From: Myxococcales bacterium
GTDB lineage: Bacteria > Myxococcota > Myxococcia > Myxococcales > Myxococcaceae
Reading direction: 5' to 3'
NCBI GenBank assembly: GCA_030681895.1
Contig: JAUXRI010000078.1
Span: 62,001-126,000, forward strand
DNA: 64,000 bases
The notes under the pieces are model-generated. The model worked only from the letters and a program-made list of their open reading frames with translations, was not told the origin of the DNA and made no database searches. Of the stretch, positions 43,765 through 52,233 are shown piece by piece (positions within the stretch are counted from its first letter, which is position 1; the number at the start of each line of letters is the position of its first letter). The translations under genes were made by a program, and so were the position numbers.

Positions 43765-45380
43765 GCGCCAACCAGCCGCCGTCACCACCGCCGTCGAGCC
43801 CGCCGCCGCCTTCGGGTGGTGGCAAAGGCCCCATCATCGGAGTGGTCGCCGTCCTCGCGATCGTCGCCATCGGCGTCGGCGTGATGCAGGCGCGCAAGAA
43901 GCCAACCACAGGCACGCCCACCACGACGCCCGATGGGCCGATCAGCAGCCAGCCCATCAAGACCGGCGCGTTCGACACGGCGACACGGCCGCAAGTCGGC
44001 TTTGGCGAGCTCGAAGCCGCGCCCGCGCAAGAAACGCCCGAGTTGTTCTGGATCGACGTCGCTGAGCCGAAGGTGGTGCACGACACGCTTCGAAAGAACG
44101 CGTGGCTGGGGAAGGCGATCAAGGATCCCGTGGGGCAGGGCTTCATCGCGGCGTGGGGTGGCTTCTTCGGCACGCGCGGCGAAGACATCGGTGACGTCTT
44201 CAAGGGCGCCGTGACGGACCTGGTGCTCGATCAGGTGCTCGCGTCTCCGTACCGCATCGTCTGGTACGGCGGAGAAGGCGCGAAAGGTGCGCCGGCGATC
44301 GTCGTCTCAGCCCCCAACGACGCAGCCACCAGCGCGTTCGACACGCTCGTGAGTGTGGCCGGGTCGGGTGGCTTCAATCCTCCGGGCTGCGTGACGAGCA
44401 CTGGCGCGGCCGATGGTGGCGCGACGAACGAGTCGATTCACCGCATCGTGCTCGCCGACAAGATCATCTTCGCGGCAAGGCTCGGCGATCGGCTCGTCCT
44501 GGCGCCTCGCCCGCAGGCCGCGATGTTGGCGATGTGCAAGGAGATCCCGGCCGCCGCGCCTCGTGCGGGCGTGTCGGTGTCGCTCGGTTTTGCGATCAGC
44601 GAGAGCGGGCGTGGCGCGCAGGGCTTCGGCACCATGCTCGGCATCGGGAACCTGGCCTCGCTCGACTTCGGGGTGGACGCGACGGGCTTCGTCCCCAAAG
44701 GCCTCGACGCCGTCGCAGAAGGCAGCCGGCTCGCCGCGGTGGATCCGTCGCCCGAGCTGCTCAAAGCCGTCCCGGCGAAGAGCGGCGTGGTGCTCTTCCT
44801 CGCGGTGAACCTCCCGAAGGAGCTGAGCGCGACGTCACTGCGCGACACCTTCGGCGCCGAAGGCGAGGACTTCGGGAAGACGCGCAAGGTGTGGCCGATG
44901 GGCTCGCCTCGTCAGGTCGCGGTGATCTGGAACCCGCGTGGCAACCGCAACACCGAGGTCGCCGTGCTCTGGGCCGACGTTGGTGACGAGAAGGCGCTGG
45001 CCGCTGCGATGACGAAGGGCAACGGCGCGCTCCAGGCTGGCAAGGCCTGCTCGGTGCTCGCGTTCGCGTCGACGAAGGAGCTGATGGCCGACCTGCAGGC
45101 AGCGTGCGGCGGGAAGAAGCCCTCGATGCTCCAGTCGGCGCAGCCGATCGTGAAGGGCCTGTCGCAGAGCTCGTCGTTGTCGCTCACCGTCAACCTCGGT
45201 CAGGTGATGCAGCAGCTGACCATCGACGGTTGGCTCTCGGAGCACCCGGCGCCCAACGCCACCACGGGCCCGCAGGAGATTGAGGCAGCCCGAAAGCTGC
45301 TCGAAGAGCTGCCAACGATGGGCTTCAGAGCCACGGTCGGCGCTGACGGGAAGATCGTCTCGGGAGGGTTCAAGTCATGA
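43761..45380 (+). CDS. yfaA: DUF2138 (YfaA-like) membrane-anchored protein
   Basis: A Pro-rich cytoplasmic N-terminus (residues 1-22) leads to one transmembrane helix (GPIIGVVAVLAIVAIGVGV, about 24-42). The rest, about 490 residues, is periplasmic: LFWIDVAEPKVVHDTL, WYGGEGAKGAPAIVVSA, VVLFLAVNLPKELSATSL. These fit DUF2138. In the Pseudomonas mag system related proteins form an inner-membrane complex with the macroglobulin. The ATG overlaps the previous stop, and its own stop overlaps the macroglobulin ATG. Confidence 0.8.
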   Translation: MSANQPPSPPPSSPPPPSGGGKGPIIGVVAVLAIVAIGVGVMQARKKPTTGTPTTTPDGPISSQPIKTGAFDTATRPQVGFGELEAAPAQETPELFWIDVAEPKVVHDTLRKNAWLGKAIKDPVGQGFIAAWGGFFGTRGEDIGDVFKGAVTDLVLDQVLASPYRIVWYGGEGAKGAPAIVVSAPNDAATSAFDTLVSVAGSGGFNPPGCVTSTGAADGGATNESIHRIVLADKIIFAARLGDRLVLAPRPQAAMLAMCKEIPAAAPRAGVSVSLGFAISESGRGAQGFGTMLGIGNLASLDFGVDATGFVPKGLDAVAEGSRLAAVDPSPELLKAVPAKSGVVLFLAVNLPKELSATSLRDTFGAEGEDFGKTRKVWPMGSPRQVAVIWNPRGNRNTEVAVLWADVGDEKALAAAMTKGNGALQAGKACSVLAFASTKELMADLQAACGGKKPSMLQSAQPIVKGLSQSSSLSLTVNLGQVMQQLTIDGWLSEHPAPNATTGPQEIEAARKLLEELPTMGFRATVGADGKIVSGGFKS

Positions 45381-48300
45381 AGTCGCTCCAGGTGTTGATC
45401 GCGCTGCTCGTTGCCGCGCCCGCCTTCGCCAAGCCGCTGTACGTGACGGTGCCCCGCAGCTTCGGGCCGAATGAACAGGCTCAGCTCGAGGTCTCGTTCG
45501 CCGAGAAGGAAGCGGTCGAGCTGCGGGTGCTCAAGCCCAAGAACCTCGACACCTTCATCAAGGCCCAGCAGGCGCTGCGTCGCGCGTACGATCCACCCCC
45601 CACGTTGGCCAACCCGGGGCGCGCGCTCTCTCGCGGCATCAACGCAGTGGGCAGCCCTGTCGATCTGCTCCGCTTCTCGCTGGGCGGCGCCTTCCGCAAG
45701 ACGCTCATCCCCGCGCTCGAAGAGGCGCCGACGCCCATCAAGGAAGACCCGGTGCAGCTCGATCAGGGCCCGGAGCGCCTGATCGGTGTGCCCGCGAACA
45801 TGGAGCTCGTTCGCAGCCAGTGGCTCAACCTCGATCTCGGCGGCACCGATCGCGACTTCACGGTGCCGGGCTTCGAGGCATGGAACGGGAACTCTGGATT
45901 CCAGGATCGCAGCGTGCGGCTCGATCCACTCCCGGCTGGCGTCTACGTGGTGCAGCTGATCCAGGGCTCGGTCGAAGGTCAGGTCGTGTTGGTGGTGACC
46001 GATCTCACCGCTGTCGTGAAGCAGACCGACACCGAGGTGCTGGTGCGTGTCGCGGGACGAGATCAGCAGCCGAAGGCCAACGTGGCGGTCAAGGTGATGG
46101 CCGGCAAGCAGCTGGTCGAGGGCAAGACGAACGAGAACGGCGAAGTGCGCCTCTCGGCGACCGAGCCGCGGCTGATCGTCACTGCGACCCTTGGTGCTGA
46201 CACCGCGCTCATCGACACCGACTTCTTCTCGACGCTGGCCGTGGTGCCCGACGTCTTCCTCTACTCCGATCGCCCCATCTACAAGCCAGGGGACACCGTG
46301 CGGTTCCGCGGCGTCTTGCGTCAGCCTGACAGCGCGCTCGCGCGGCTCTTCACGCCAAAGAAGCCCGAGATCGAGGTGCAGCTCCTCTCCGATGGGCCCG
46401 TGGTGAAGGGCAAGGCGAAGGTCGACGAGTTCGGCGCGTTCTCAGGTCAGCTGACGGTTCCGACCGGCCTGCCGACCGGCGTGCTGCGGCTGACGGCGAA
46501 GGTCGACGGCCCCGAGCACCAGTCCGAAGCGCGCGTGCAGGAGTACGTGAAGCCCACGTTCTTCGTCGAGGTGCTCACCGACGAAGAGACCGTGACGCCT
46601 GGCGGGAAGATCACCGCGAAGCTGCGCGTGCGGCGCTACGCGGGTGGGGCTCCGAAGAACACGAAGTACCTGGTGTACCTGTACCGCACGCAGGTCGACT
46701 CTCCGACGTGGGTCGACGACTCGGGCCTCGGCGGCAAGGGCTCAGCAGTGACGTACGGAACGCCCTCGACGAACGAAGGCACGCTCTCGGTGCCCCAGAA
46801 GCTCTACGCCTCCGCGGAAGGCTACGGCGACGTGTGGGAGCAGGCTGCCGAGTTCAATGAAGAAGGCGAAGCGGAGATCTCGGTGCCCGTGCCCGCGCTG
46901 CTGGCTGGCGATGAGCGAAAGCCCTGGCGGTACTCCGTCTCGGTGCGCGCGCGCGACGATCAAGGCACCTTCGCGAACGCGGCGAAGTCGTTCTTCCTCG
47001 CCGAGAGCGATCTGCTCGGCACCGTGCTGGCCCGTCAGCGCGTCACCCGGCCGGGCGATCTCGCGCGCTTCTCGGTTCGCGCGACGACCCTGTCCGGTAA
47101 GAGTTACGGCGTGACGAAGGGCGAGGTGCAGTTCGTCCTCCTCGGCGCCGACGGCACCACCACCAACCTCTCGAAGCAGGAGTTCTCGACGACCGAAGAG
47201 GGCGTCGCGCGGCTCGAGGTGAAGGGCGAGAAGCCCGGAGTCGTCGAGGCGCAGGTGACCTTGAAGGACAAGAAGGGCCTCGCGTGGACGGGCACCACCA
47301 CCACCCTCGTGCTCGGCGGCAGCGGTGAGGCCGTGATGCAGGTGCCGACGCTCACGCTCGAAGCGCTTGGTGGCGTGATGGAGCCGGGCGATACCGCCGA
47401 GGTCGTCGCGTTGCTCCCTGAAGGCTGGGGCATCAAGGAGGCCAACGAAGGCAGCGTGTGGGTCACCCTCACAGGCGCTGGCATCTTCAAGACCGAGCGG
47501 GTGCCCGTGAAGGGCCAGACGGTCGTCTACAAGTTCCCCATCGAGAAGCGCTTCGGCGCCGCCGTCTACGCTGCCATCGCGTACCCCTCGACGTCAGGCC
47601 GGTGGGAAGAGCGCATCGCCGGGTTCCGCATCGTGCCGAAGGAGCGCACCCTCTCGGTGCAGGTCAGCCCCGAGCGCTCCGAGGCCGCGCCGCTCACCAC
47701 GCAGACGCTCACCTTGCGCGTCACCGATCACCTCGGGCGCCCGGTGCAGGCGCAGGTGTCGGTCGGCGTCGTCGACAAGGCCGTCTACGCCCTGCAGACC
47801 GAGTTCCGCCCCGGCATCGTCGACTTCTTCTACCCGGTGGGTCGCGACAACGTGTCGACGTTCACCTCGAGCGAGTTCCAGGGCTACGGCTATGGCGATC
47901 GCATCGCGATGCAGCTGGCGAAGCTCCCGCGACGTCAGTTCGCGGCCGTGAAGCCGCCGACCAAGCCGAAGAAGGAAGACGACACCGTCTTCTGGAACCC
48001 GGCGATCGTCACCGATCGTGATGGCCGCGCGACCGTCTCGTTCAAGCTGAACTCTATGCAGACGTTGTGGACGGTGACCGCCGTCGCGGTCGACGCCTCG
48101 GGCCGGTTCGGTGAGCAGACCGCCGAGTTCGCGACGCGTGGTGCGCTGGTGGTGGCCGCGAACCTTCCGCAGTTCATGCGACAGGGCGACACGGCGACCG
48201 GTTCGATTCGCGTCACGCCCGGGCAGAACGGGCCGGGGCAGGGCACCGTCACGCTCGACTACGTCGGCCAGGGCGCTGCGACGTTGGACGCGAAGACCGA

Positions 48301-50023
48301 GACGCTGACGCTCGCGAAGGGTGGCGAAGCGATCGTTCCGATCGAGCTGAAGGCCGACAAGACCGGCGAGATCAGCCTCGGCATCAAGGCCCGCGGCATC
48401 GGAGACCCGATCGCCGACGTGAAGCGCCTCGCCGTGCTGCCGGCGGCCATCGAAGAAGACATCGCCGTCTCGTCGGTCAGCGGCGGCGCCTTGTCGTTGC
48501 CTGTGCCGAAGGGCGCCCAGGTGCTCACCAGCCGGCTGGTGCTCGCTCCGTCGCTCGTCGACGTCGCCCTCTCGAACGCGCGCGACATGCTGACGTACCC
48601 GCACGGCTGCGTCGAACAGCTCGTCTCGACCACCGTGCCGAACATCGCGCTGTACCGCACGCTCGAGCGCCTCAAGAAGCTCGACGCGCTCGACAAGGAC
48701 AGCCTCACGCTTCTCTCGGAAGCGAAGAGCCGCTCCGTGCAGGGCACCGCTCGCATCCTCGATCTCGAAGTGAAGGGCGGCGGCTTCACGTGGTTCTCCG
48801 GCTACTCCGAGCCGTCGGTCGAGATGACGCTCATCGCGCTCGACGGCCTCGCGTACGCGACCGAAGCCGGCCTGCTCGACAAGAACGATGCGCGCATCAC
48901 CGAGACGGCTGCGTGGCTCGACGCGCGCACGGACCTTCCTCCGGGCCTCGAGGCGACGCGCACCTACGTGCTCGCCCGGCTGCAGGGCGCTCGTCAGGCG
49001 GCGAAGGTGCGCCTGCTCGTTCAGAACGCGAAGCCCGACGATCTCTACGGCCTCGCGCTCGCGGTCCTCGCGGCTGAACACGCCGGCGTCTCGAACGAAC
49101 CCGATCTCAAGGAGCGCATCGCCTCGCTCGCCGACGAGTCACGCAAGGGCGTCATCTCGAACGCGGTGTTCAAGCCCGACGAGTCCTTCTTCCGCTACCC
49201 GCTGCGCAACGTCGGCTTCACCGCGATCCTCGCTCACGCGGCCAGCACGAAGGACGGCGACATCGAGCGCACCAGGTCCCGCGTGCTTCAGCTCCTCTCG
49301 GACCCGGGCTTGTCGACGTTCGAGCGGAGCACGGCGCTGCTGCACAGCCAGTGGCTCATCGAGCGCGACATCAAGGCGATGAAGCGGCTCGCTCCGCCGA
49401 CCGTCGAAGGCGCCCAGGTCGAGCTCGTGCCCGCGGGCCTCGGGCTCACGGCCACCGTCGACCCCAGCGCGAACCAGCTCACCGTCGGTGCGTTCGAAGG
49501 CGTCGCGACGTGGAAGGCGAGGGTGCGCGTGCCGCTCGAGTTCGTTCAGCCGAAGGGTGAGGGCATGTCGATCGCCCGCGCGTACTTCGTGCTGCGTGGC
49601 GATCAGAAGGTCGCGCTCAAGGACGGCGAGTCGGTGAAACAGGGAGAAGACGTGTACGTCGAGTTCACCATCGACGCGCGCAACGACGACAAGTGGCGCA
49701 GCATCCGCTCGGCCTACTACGTGATGGAAGACCCGATTCCTGCCGGCTTCACGGTGCTCCAGGAGGATAAGGCCTATCGCGGCGCGCCGCTCAGCCTGCC
49801 TCTCACCCACGAGTCGCTCAAGAAGCGCGCGTACACGCCCGAGCGCATGACCTGGTACTTCGAAGAGCAGGCCTGGTGGTCGGCGAGCCCGCGCGTCATC
49901 GGCTACGTGATGCGCGCGCAGTTCCCCGGCAGCTTCACTGCACCGCCGGCGACGCTCGACGACATGTACGCGAGCCAGGTGTCGGGCCGAACGACCAGCG
50001 CGAAGCTCTCGATCTCGAAGTGA
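45377..50023 (+). CDS. yfaS: Bacterial alpha-2-macroglobulin, YfaS/MagD-type, with thioester motif
   Basis: The 1548-residue protein has a signal peptide (MKSLQVLIALLVAAPAFA). Several MG-type beta domains occupy about 80-750 (DVFLYSDRPIYKPGDTVRFRGVL is the conserved MG3/MG4 junction). The complement-like region follows, with SVGVVDKAVYAL and TVSFKLNSMQTLWTVTAVAVD. The alpha-helical TED region carries YPHGCVEQLV, a CVEQ thioester motif with Cys1078 and Gln1081. A mobile MG domain lies at the C-terminus. Such proteins trap proteases after bait-region cleavage. No lipobox is present, unlike many thioester-type relatives. It is presumably held in the periplasm by the partner proteins. Confidence 0.95.
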   Translation: MKSLQVLIALLVAAPAFAKPLYVTVPRSFGPNEQAQLEVSFAEKEAVELRVLKPKNLDTFIKAQQALRRAYDPPPTLANPGRALSRGINAVGSPVDLLRFSLGGAFRKTLIPALEEAPTPIKEDPVQLDQGPERLIGVPANMELVRSQWLNLDLGGTDRDFTVPGFEAWNGNSGFQDRSVRLDPLPAGVYVVQLIQGSVEGQVVLVVTDLTAVVKQTDTEVLVRVAGRDQQPKANVAVKVMAGKQLVEGKTNENGEVRLSATEPRLIVTATLGADTALIDTDFFSTLAVVPDVFLYSDRPIYKPGDTVRFRGVLRQPDSALARLFTPKKPEIEVQLLSDGPVVKGKAKVDEFGAFSGQLTVPTGLPTGVLRLTAKVDGPEHQSEARVQEYVKPTFFVEVLTDEETVTPGGKITAKLRVRRYAGGAPKNTKYLVYLYRTQVDSPTWVDDSGLGGKGSAVTYGTPSTNEGTLSVPQKLYASAEGYGDVWEQAAEFNEEGEAEISVPVPALLAGDERKPWRYSVSVRARDDQGTFANAAKSFFLAESDLLGTVLARQRVTRPGDLARFSVRATTLSGKSYGVTKGEVQFVLLGADGTTTNLSKQEFSTTEEGVARLEVKGEKPGVVEAQVTLKDKKGLAWTGTTTTLVLGGSGEAVMQVPTLTLEALGGVMEPGDTAEVVALLPEGWGIKEANEGSVWVTLTGAGIFKTERVPVKGQTVVYKFPIEKRFGAAVYAAIAYPSTSGRWEERIAGFRIVPKERTLSVQVSPERSEAAPLTTQTLTLRVTDHLGRPVQAQVSVGVVDKAVYALQTEFRPGIVDFFYPVGRDNVSTFTSSEFQGYGYGDRIAMQLAKLPRRQFAAVKPPTKPKKEDDTVFWNPAIVTDRDGRATVSFKLNSMQTLWTVTAVAVDASGRFGEQTAEFATRGALVVAANLPQFMRQGDTATGSIRVTPGQNGPGQGTVTLDYVGQGAATLDAKTETLTLAKGGEAIVPIELKADKTGEISLGIKARGIGDPIADVKRLAVLPAAIEEDIAVSSVSGGALSLPVPKGAQVLTSRLVLAPSLVDVALSNARDMLTYPHGCVEQLVSTTVPNIALYRTLERLKKLDALDKDSLTLLSEAKSRSVQGTARILDLEVKGGGFTWFSGYSEPSVEMTLIALDGLAYATEAGLLDKNDARITETAAWLDARTDLPPGLEATRTYVLARLQGARQAAKVRLLVQNAKPDDLYGLALAVLAAEHAGVSNEPDLKERIASLADESRKGVISNAVFKPDESFFRYPLRNVGFTAILAHAASTKDGDIERTRSRVLQLLSDPGLSTFERSTALLHSQWLIERDIKAMKRLAPPTVEGAQVELVPAGLGLTATVDPSANQLTVGAFEGVATWKARVRVPLEFVQPKGEGMSIARAYFVLRGDQKVALKDGESVKQGEDVYVEFTIDARNDDKWRSIRSAYYVMEDPIPAGFTVLQEDKAYRGAPLSLPLTHESLKKRAYTPERMTWYFEEQAWWSASPRVIGYVMRAQFPGSFTAPPATLDDMYASQVSGRTTSAKLSISK

Positions 50024-52233
50024 GCCTCGCGGCGCTCCTGATTCTCTCGGCGGTGCCGCGTCTCACGGTGGCGCCGGGGCTCGAGCCGGCCTTCGAGGTG
50101 CAGAAGGCGGCGGTGGCGAGCTGGGAGTCGTTGGACGCCGTCTTCCAGGCGCACGCGTCACGCCCAGCGCCGGTCGCGCGCATCGGCGTCGTCATCGAGA
50201 AGAGCCGGCTGGATCCCGGGAAGGGCGGCAAGAGTGAGCTCGGCCGGGTCTTCCTGCGTCAGCTCAGCCCCGGCGCGTTCACGGCCGCCGAGCGCGAGTG
50301 GCTGGCGCATGAACTCGCACATCAGTTTCTGCTGCAGGCGTGCGCCCCGGCGAGCGCAGACACGCTGTTCCACGAGGCGTTCGCGATCACGACCTCGGGC
50401 GAACTCGAGGCGTGGCGAGAAGGCGACTACCAGTCACTCTCCGACGCGGCGAAGGTGCTCACTGGCAGCGCGTCGCTCGACACCGAGAAGGCGCGGCGGG
50501 CGCTGGCGAGGCTGCTCGTCGAGTCGCGCGGGCCCACCGATCGGATTCCCCGAGTCATCGCTCGCCGGCTGGCAGGGTGTGATGGCCGCTCGAGGTGGTC
50601 GCCGCTCACGATCGAAGAGCTCACCGTGATCGATCGCTCGCCCGGTGATGCCGCGTGGCTGATCATGAGCCGCCACTCGGGCGAGGTGTTCGCGTCGGCT
50701 GGAGAGATTGGGACGCCGAGACCGTTCGGCTCGACGCTGAAGCCGTTCTTGCTCGCGGGGGCTTCGACGACGCCGGGACTCAGCCCTCGAATCGGCGATC
50801 AGGAGTGGGCGTGCGGTGACCTGCTGCCGCAGACGATGCGAGCGCCTGAAGCCGTGCTGCTCTCGTGCAACGGCTACTTCCTCGACTGGGCGGCTCAGTC
50901 GCCGGGCGTCGAGACCTTCGGCGCATGGGGGCCGGTCTTCCTCTCGCTGGGCATGTCGAGGCTGCCCGAGCACATGAGCGAGGCGATCGGCCTGCGCTCG
51001 ACGTTGAGCCTCTCTCCGCTCGGGCTCGCGGCGGCGTATCGGCTGTTGGCAGAGGCCCGGCCTGACCTCGTCGTGACGATGCGTCGCAATGGACGTGAAG
51101 GCACGCTGGCGAAGCTCCCGCAGTCCGACCGACTCGCGCAGCTCGGCACGAAGACCGGCACCGTGCGTGATGGCGCGTCTCGGCCGCTCGCGGGCTGGCT
51201 CGTCGGCGTGATGGAGGACTTCGTGATCGTGATGGTGGTGCCCGGCCGCGCGCCGCGGCAGTTCCCGGACGAGTTCCTGGCCATCGTCGATCGCGCGAAA
51301 CGTCTCGCTGCCCGCGGCCCGGCAGAGGTGCAGGTCTTCTCGTTGCTCACGCCGAGTCAGGTCGACCTGCGCTGCGAACGTGGTGGCTTCGCGGTGACGC
51401 CTGACGGCCCCCTGGCGCTCTCGAGCGATTGGGCGCGGCTGGGCGACGTGCTGGGCAAAGGCCGGCTGGTCTGTCTCACCGCGCCGTTCGAGGTGCGAAT
51501 TCCGAAGACGACGGAAGGGCGGCCCTACGCCGGAGTGTTCCGTCGAGAGGCGCCCGCGCCCTACGTGCCGCCGCAAGGCATGGCCGTGAGCGAGAAGGAA
51601 CGTCGCGCGCGCACCGGCAGTGAGGCGATCTTCCGCACCACCCGGCTGCTCTACGTCACTGGCGTGCTGTCCTCGGAAGACGCGTCGATCGTCGGAGAGC
51701 CGCGCGCCGCCCTCGCACGCGTCATCTCGCACAACGTCGACAGCCGAGAACGCCACGGCTCCCGGCCCGTCTGCGACACCACGCACTGTCAGGTGTTTCA
51801 AGGCACCACGCGGCCGGCCGAGAGCGACGCCGAGACGTTGACGAGGCCTTCGATCGGGAAGCGGGGTTGGCTGCCGTTCTCTCGTGGCGGCGACGAGCCG
51901 TGGACGGCCACGCGCCCGAGGAAAGACGTCGAACGCGCGCTGGGGTTTTCGCTGTCGTCAGTGACGCGGCTCGAGTCGAGCGCCGGCGTGCTGCGCGTCG
52001 TGCGCACGGTCACCGAAGAGGGCTCGACCTTCGAAGACGTGCAGGCGTCGAGCTGTGAGCCGCTCCGTGGGCCGCTCAAGCTGCCGTCGTGCCCCACTGG
52101 CATCACGTGGGCAGGCGCGACCGTCGAGTTCTCAGGCGTCGGACGAGGCCACGGCCTGGGCCTCGACGTCGAGGCCGCGCGAAAGAGTGGGCTCGATCAA
52201 GACGCCATTCTCAAGTCAGCGTTTGGCGGCTGA
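50020..52233 (+). CDS. yfaQ: YfaQ-like (DUF2300) protein: metallopeptidase-like, penicillin-binding-protein-like and SpoIID-like regions
   Basis: The GTG at 50020 overlaps the macroglobulin stop. A short signal peptide (LAALLILSAVP) is followed by a gluzincin-like motif HELAH (97-101) with a possible third ligand Glu119 in FHEAF. Next comes a full serine transpeptidase set in the right order: S-T-L-K (Ser238, Lys241), S-C-N (282-284) and K-T-G (378-380). The C-terminal third has CDTTHCQVFQG (from Cys585) and GRGHGLGLDV, which are SpoIID-like. SpoIID cleaves denuded glycan strands. The set suggests an enzyme acting on peptidoglycan beside the macroglobulin. The stop overlaps the convergent lipoprotein gene by 18 bases. 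Activity of each part is inferred. Confidence 0.8.
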   Translation: MSLAALLILSAVPRLTVAPGLEPAFEVQKAAVASWESLDAVFQAHASRPAPVARIGVVIEKSRLDPGKGGKSELGRVFLRQLSPGAFTAAEREWLAHELAHQFLLQACAPASADTLFHEAFAITTSGELEAWREGDYQSLSDAAKVLTGSASLDTEKARRALARLLVESRGPTDRIPRVIARRLAGCDGRSRWSPLTIEELTVIDRSPGDAAWLIMSRHSGEVFASAGEIGTPRPFGSTLKPFLLAGASTTPGLSPRIGDQEWACGDLLPQTMRAPEAVLLSCNGYFLDWAAQSPGVETFGAWGPVFLSLGMSRLPEHMSEAIGLRSTLSLSPLGLAAAYRLLAEARPDLVVTMRRNGREGTLAKLPQSDRLAQLGTKTGTVRDGASRPLAGWLVGVMEDFVIVMVVPGRAPRQFPDEFLAIVDRAKRLAARGPAEVQVFSLLTPSQVDLRCERGGFAVTPDGPLALSSDWARLGDVLGKGRLVCLTAPFEVRIPKTTEGRPYAGVFRREAPAPYVPPQGMAVSEKERRARTGSEAIFRTTRLLYVTGVLSSEDASIVGEPRAALARVISHNVDSRERHGSRPVCDTTHCQVFQGTTRPAESDAETLTRPSIGKRGWLPFSRGGDEPWTATRPRKDVERALGFSLSSVTRLESSAGVLRVVRTVTEEGSTFEDVQASSCEPLRGPLKLPSCPTGITWAGATVEFSGVGRGHGLGLDVEAARKSGLDQDAILKSAFGG

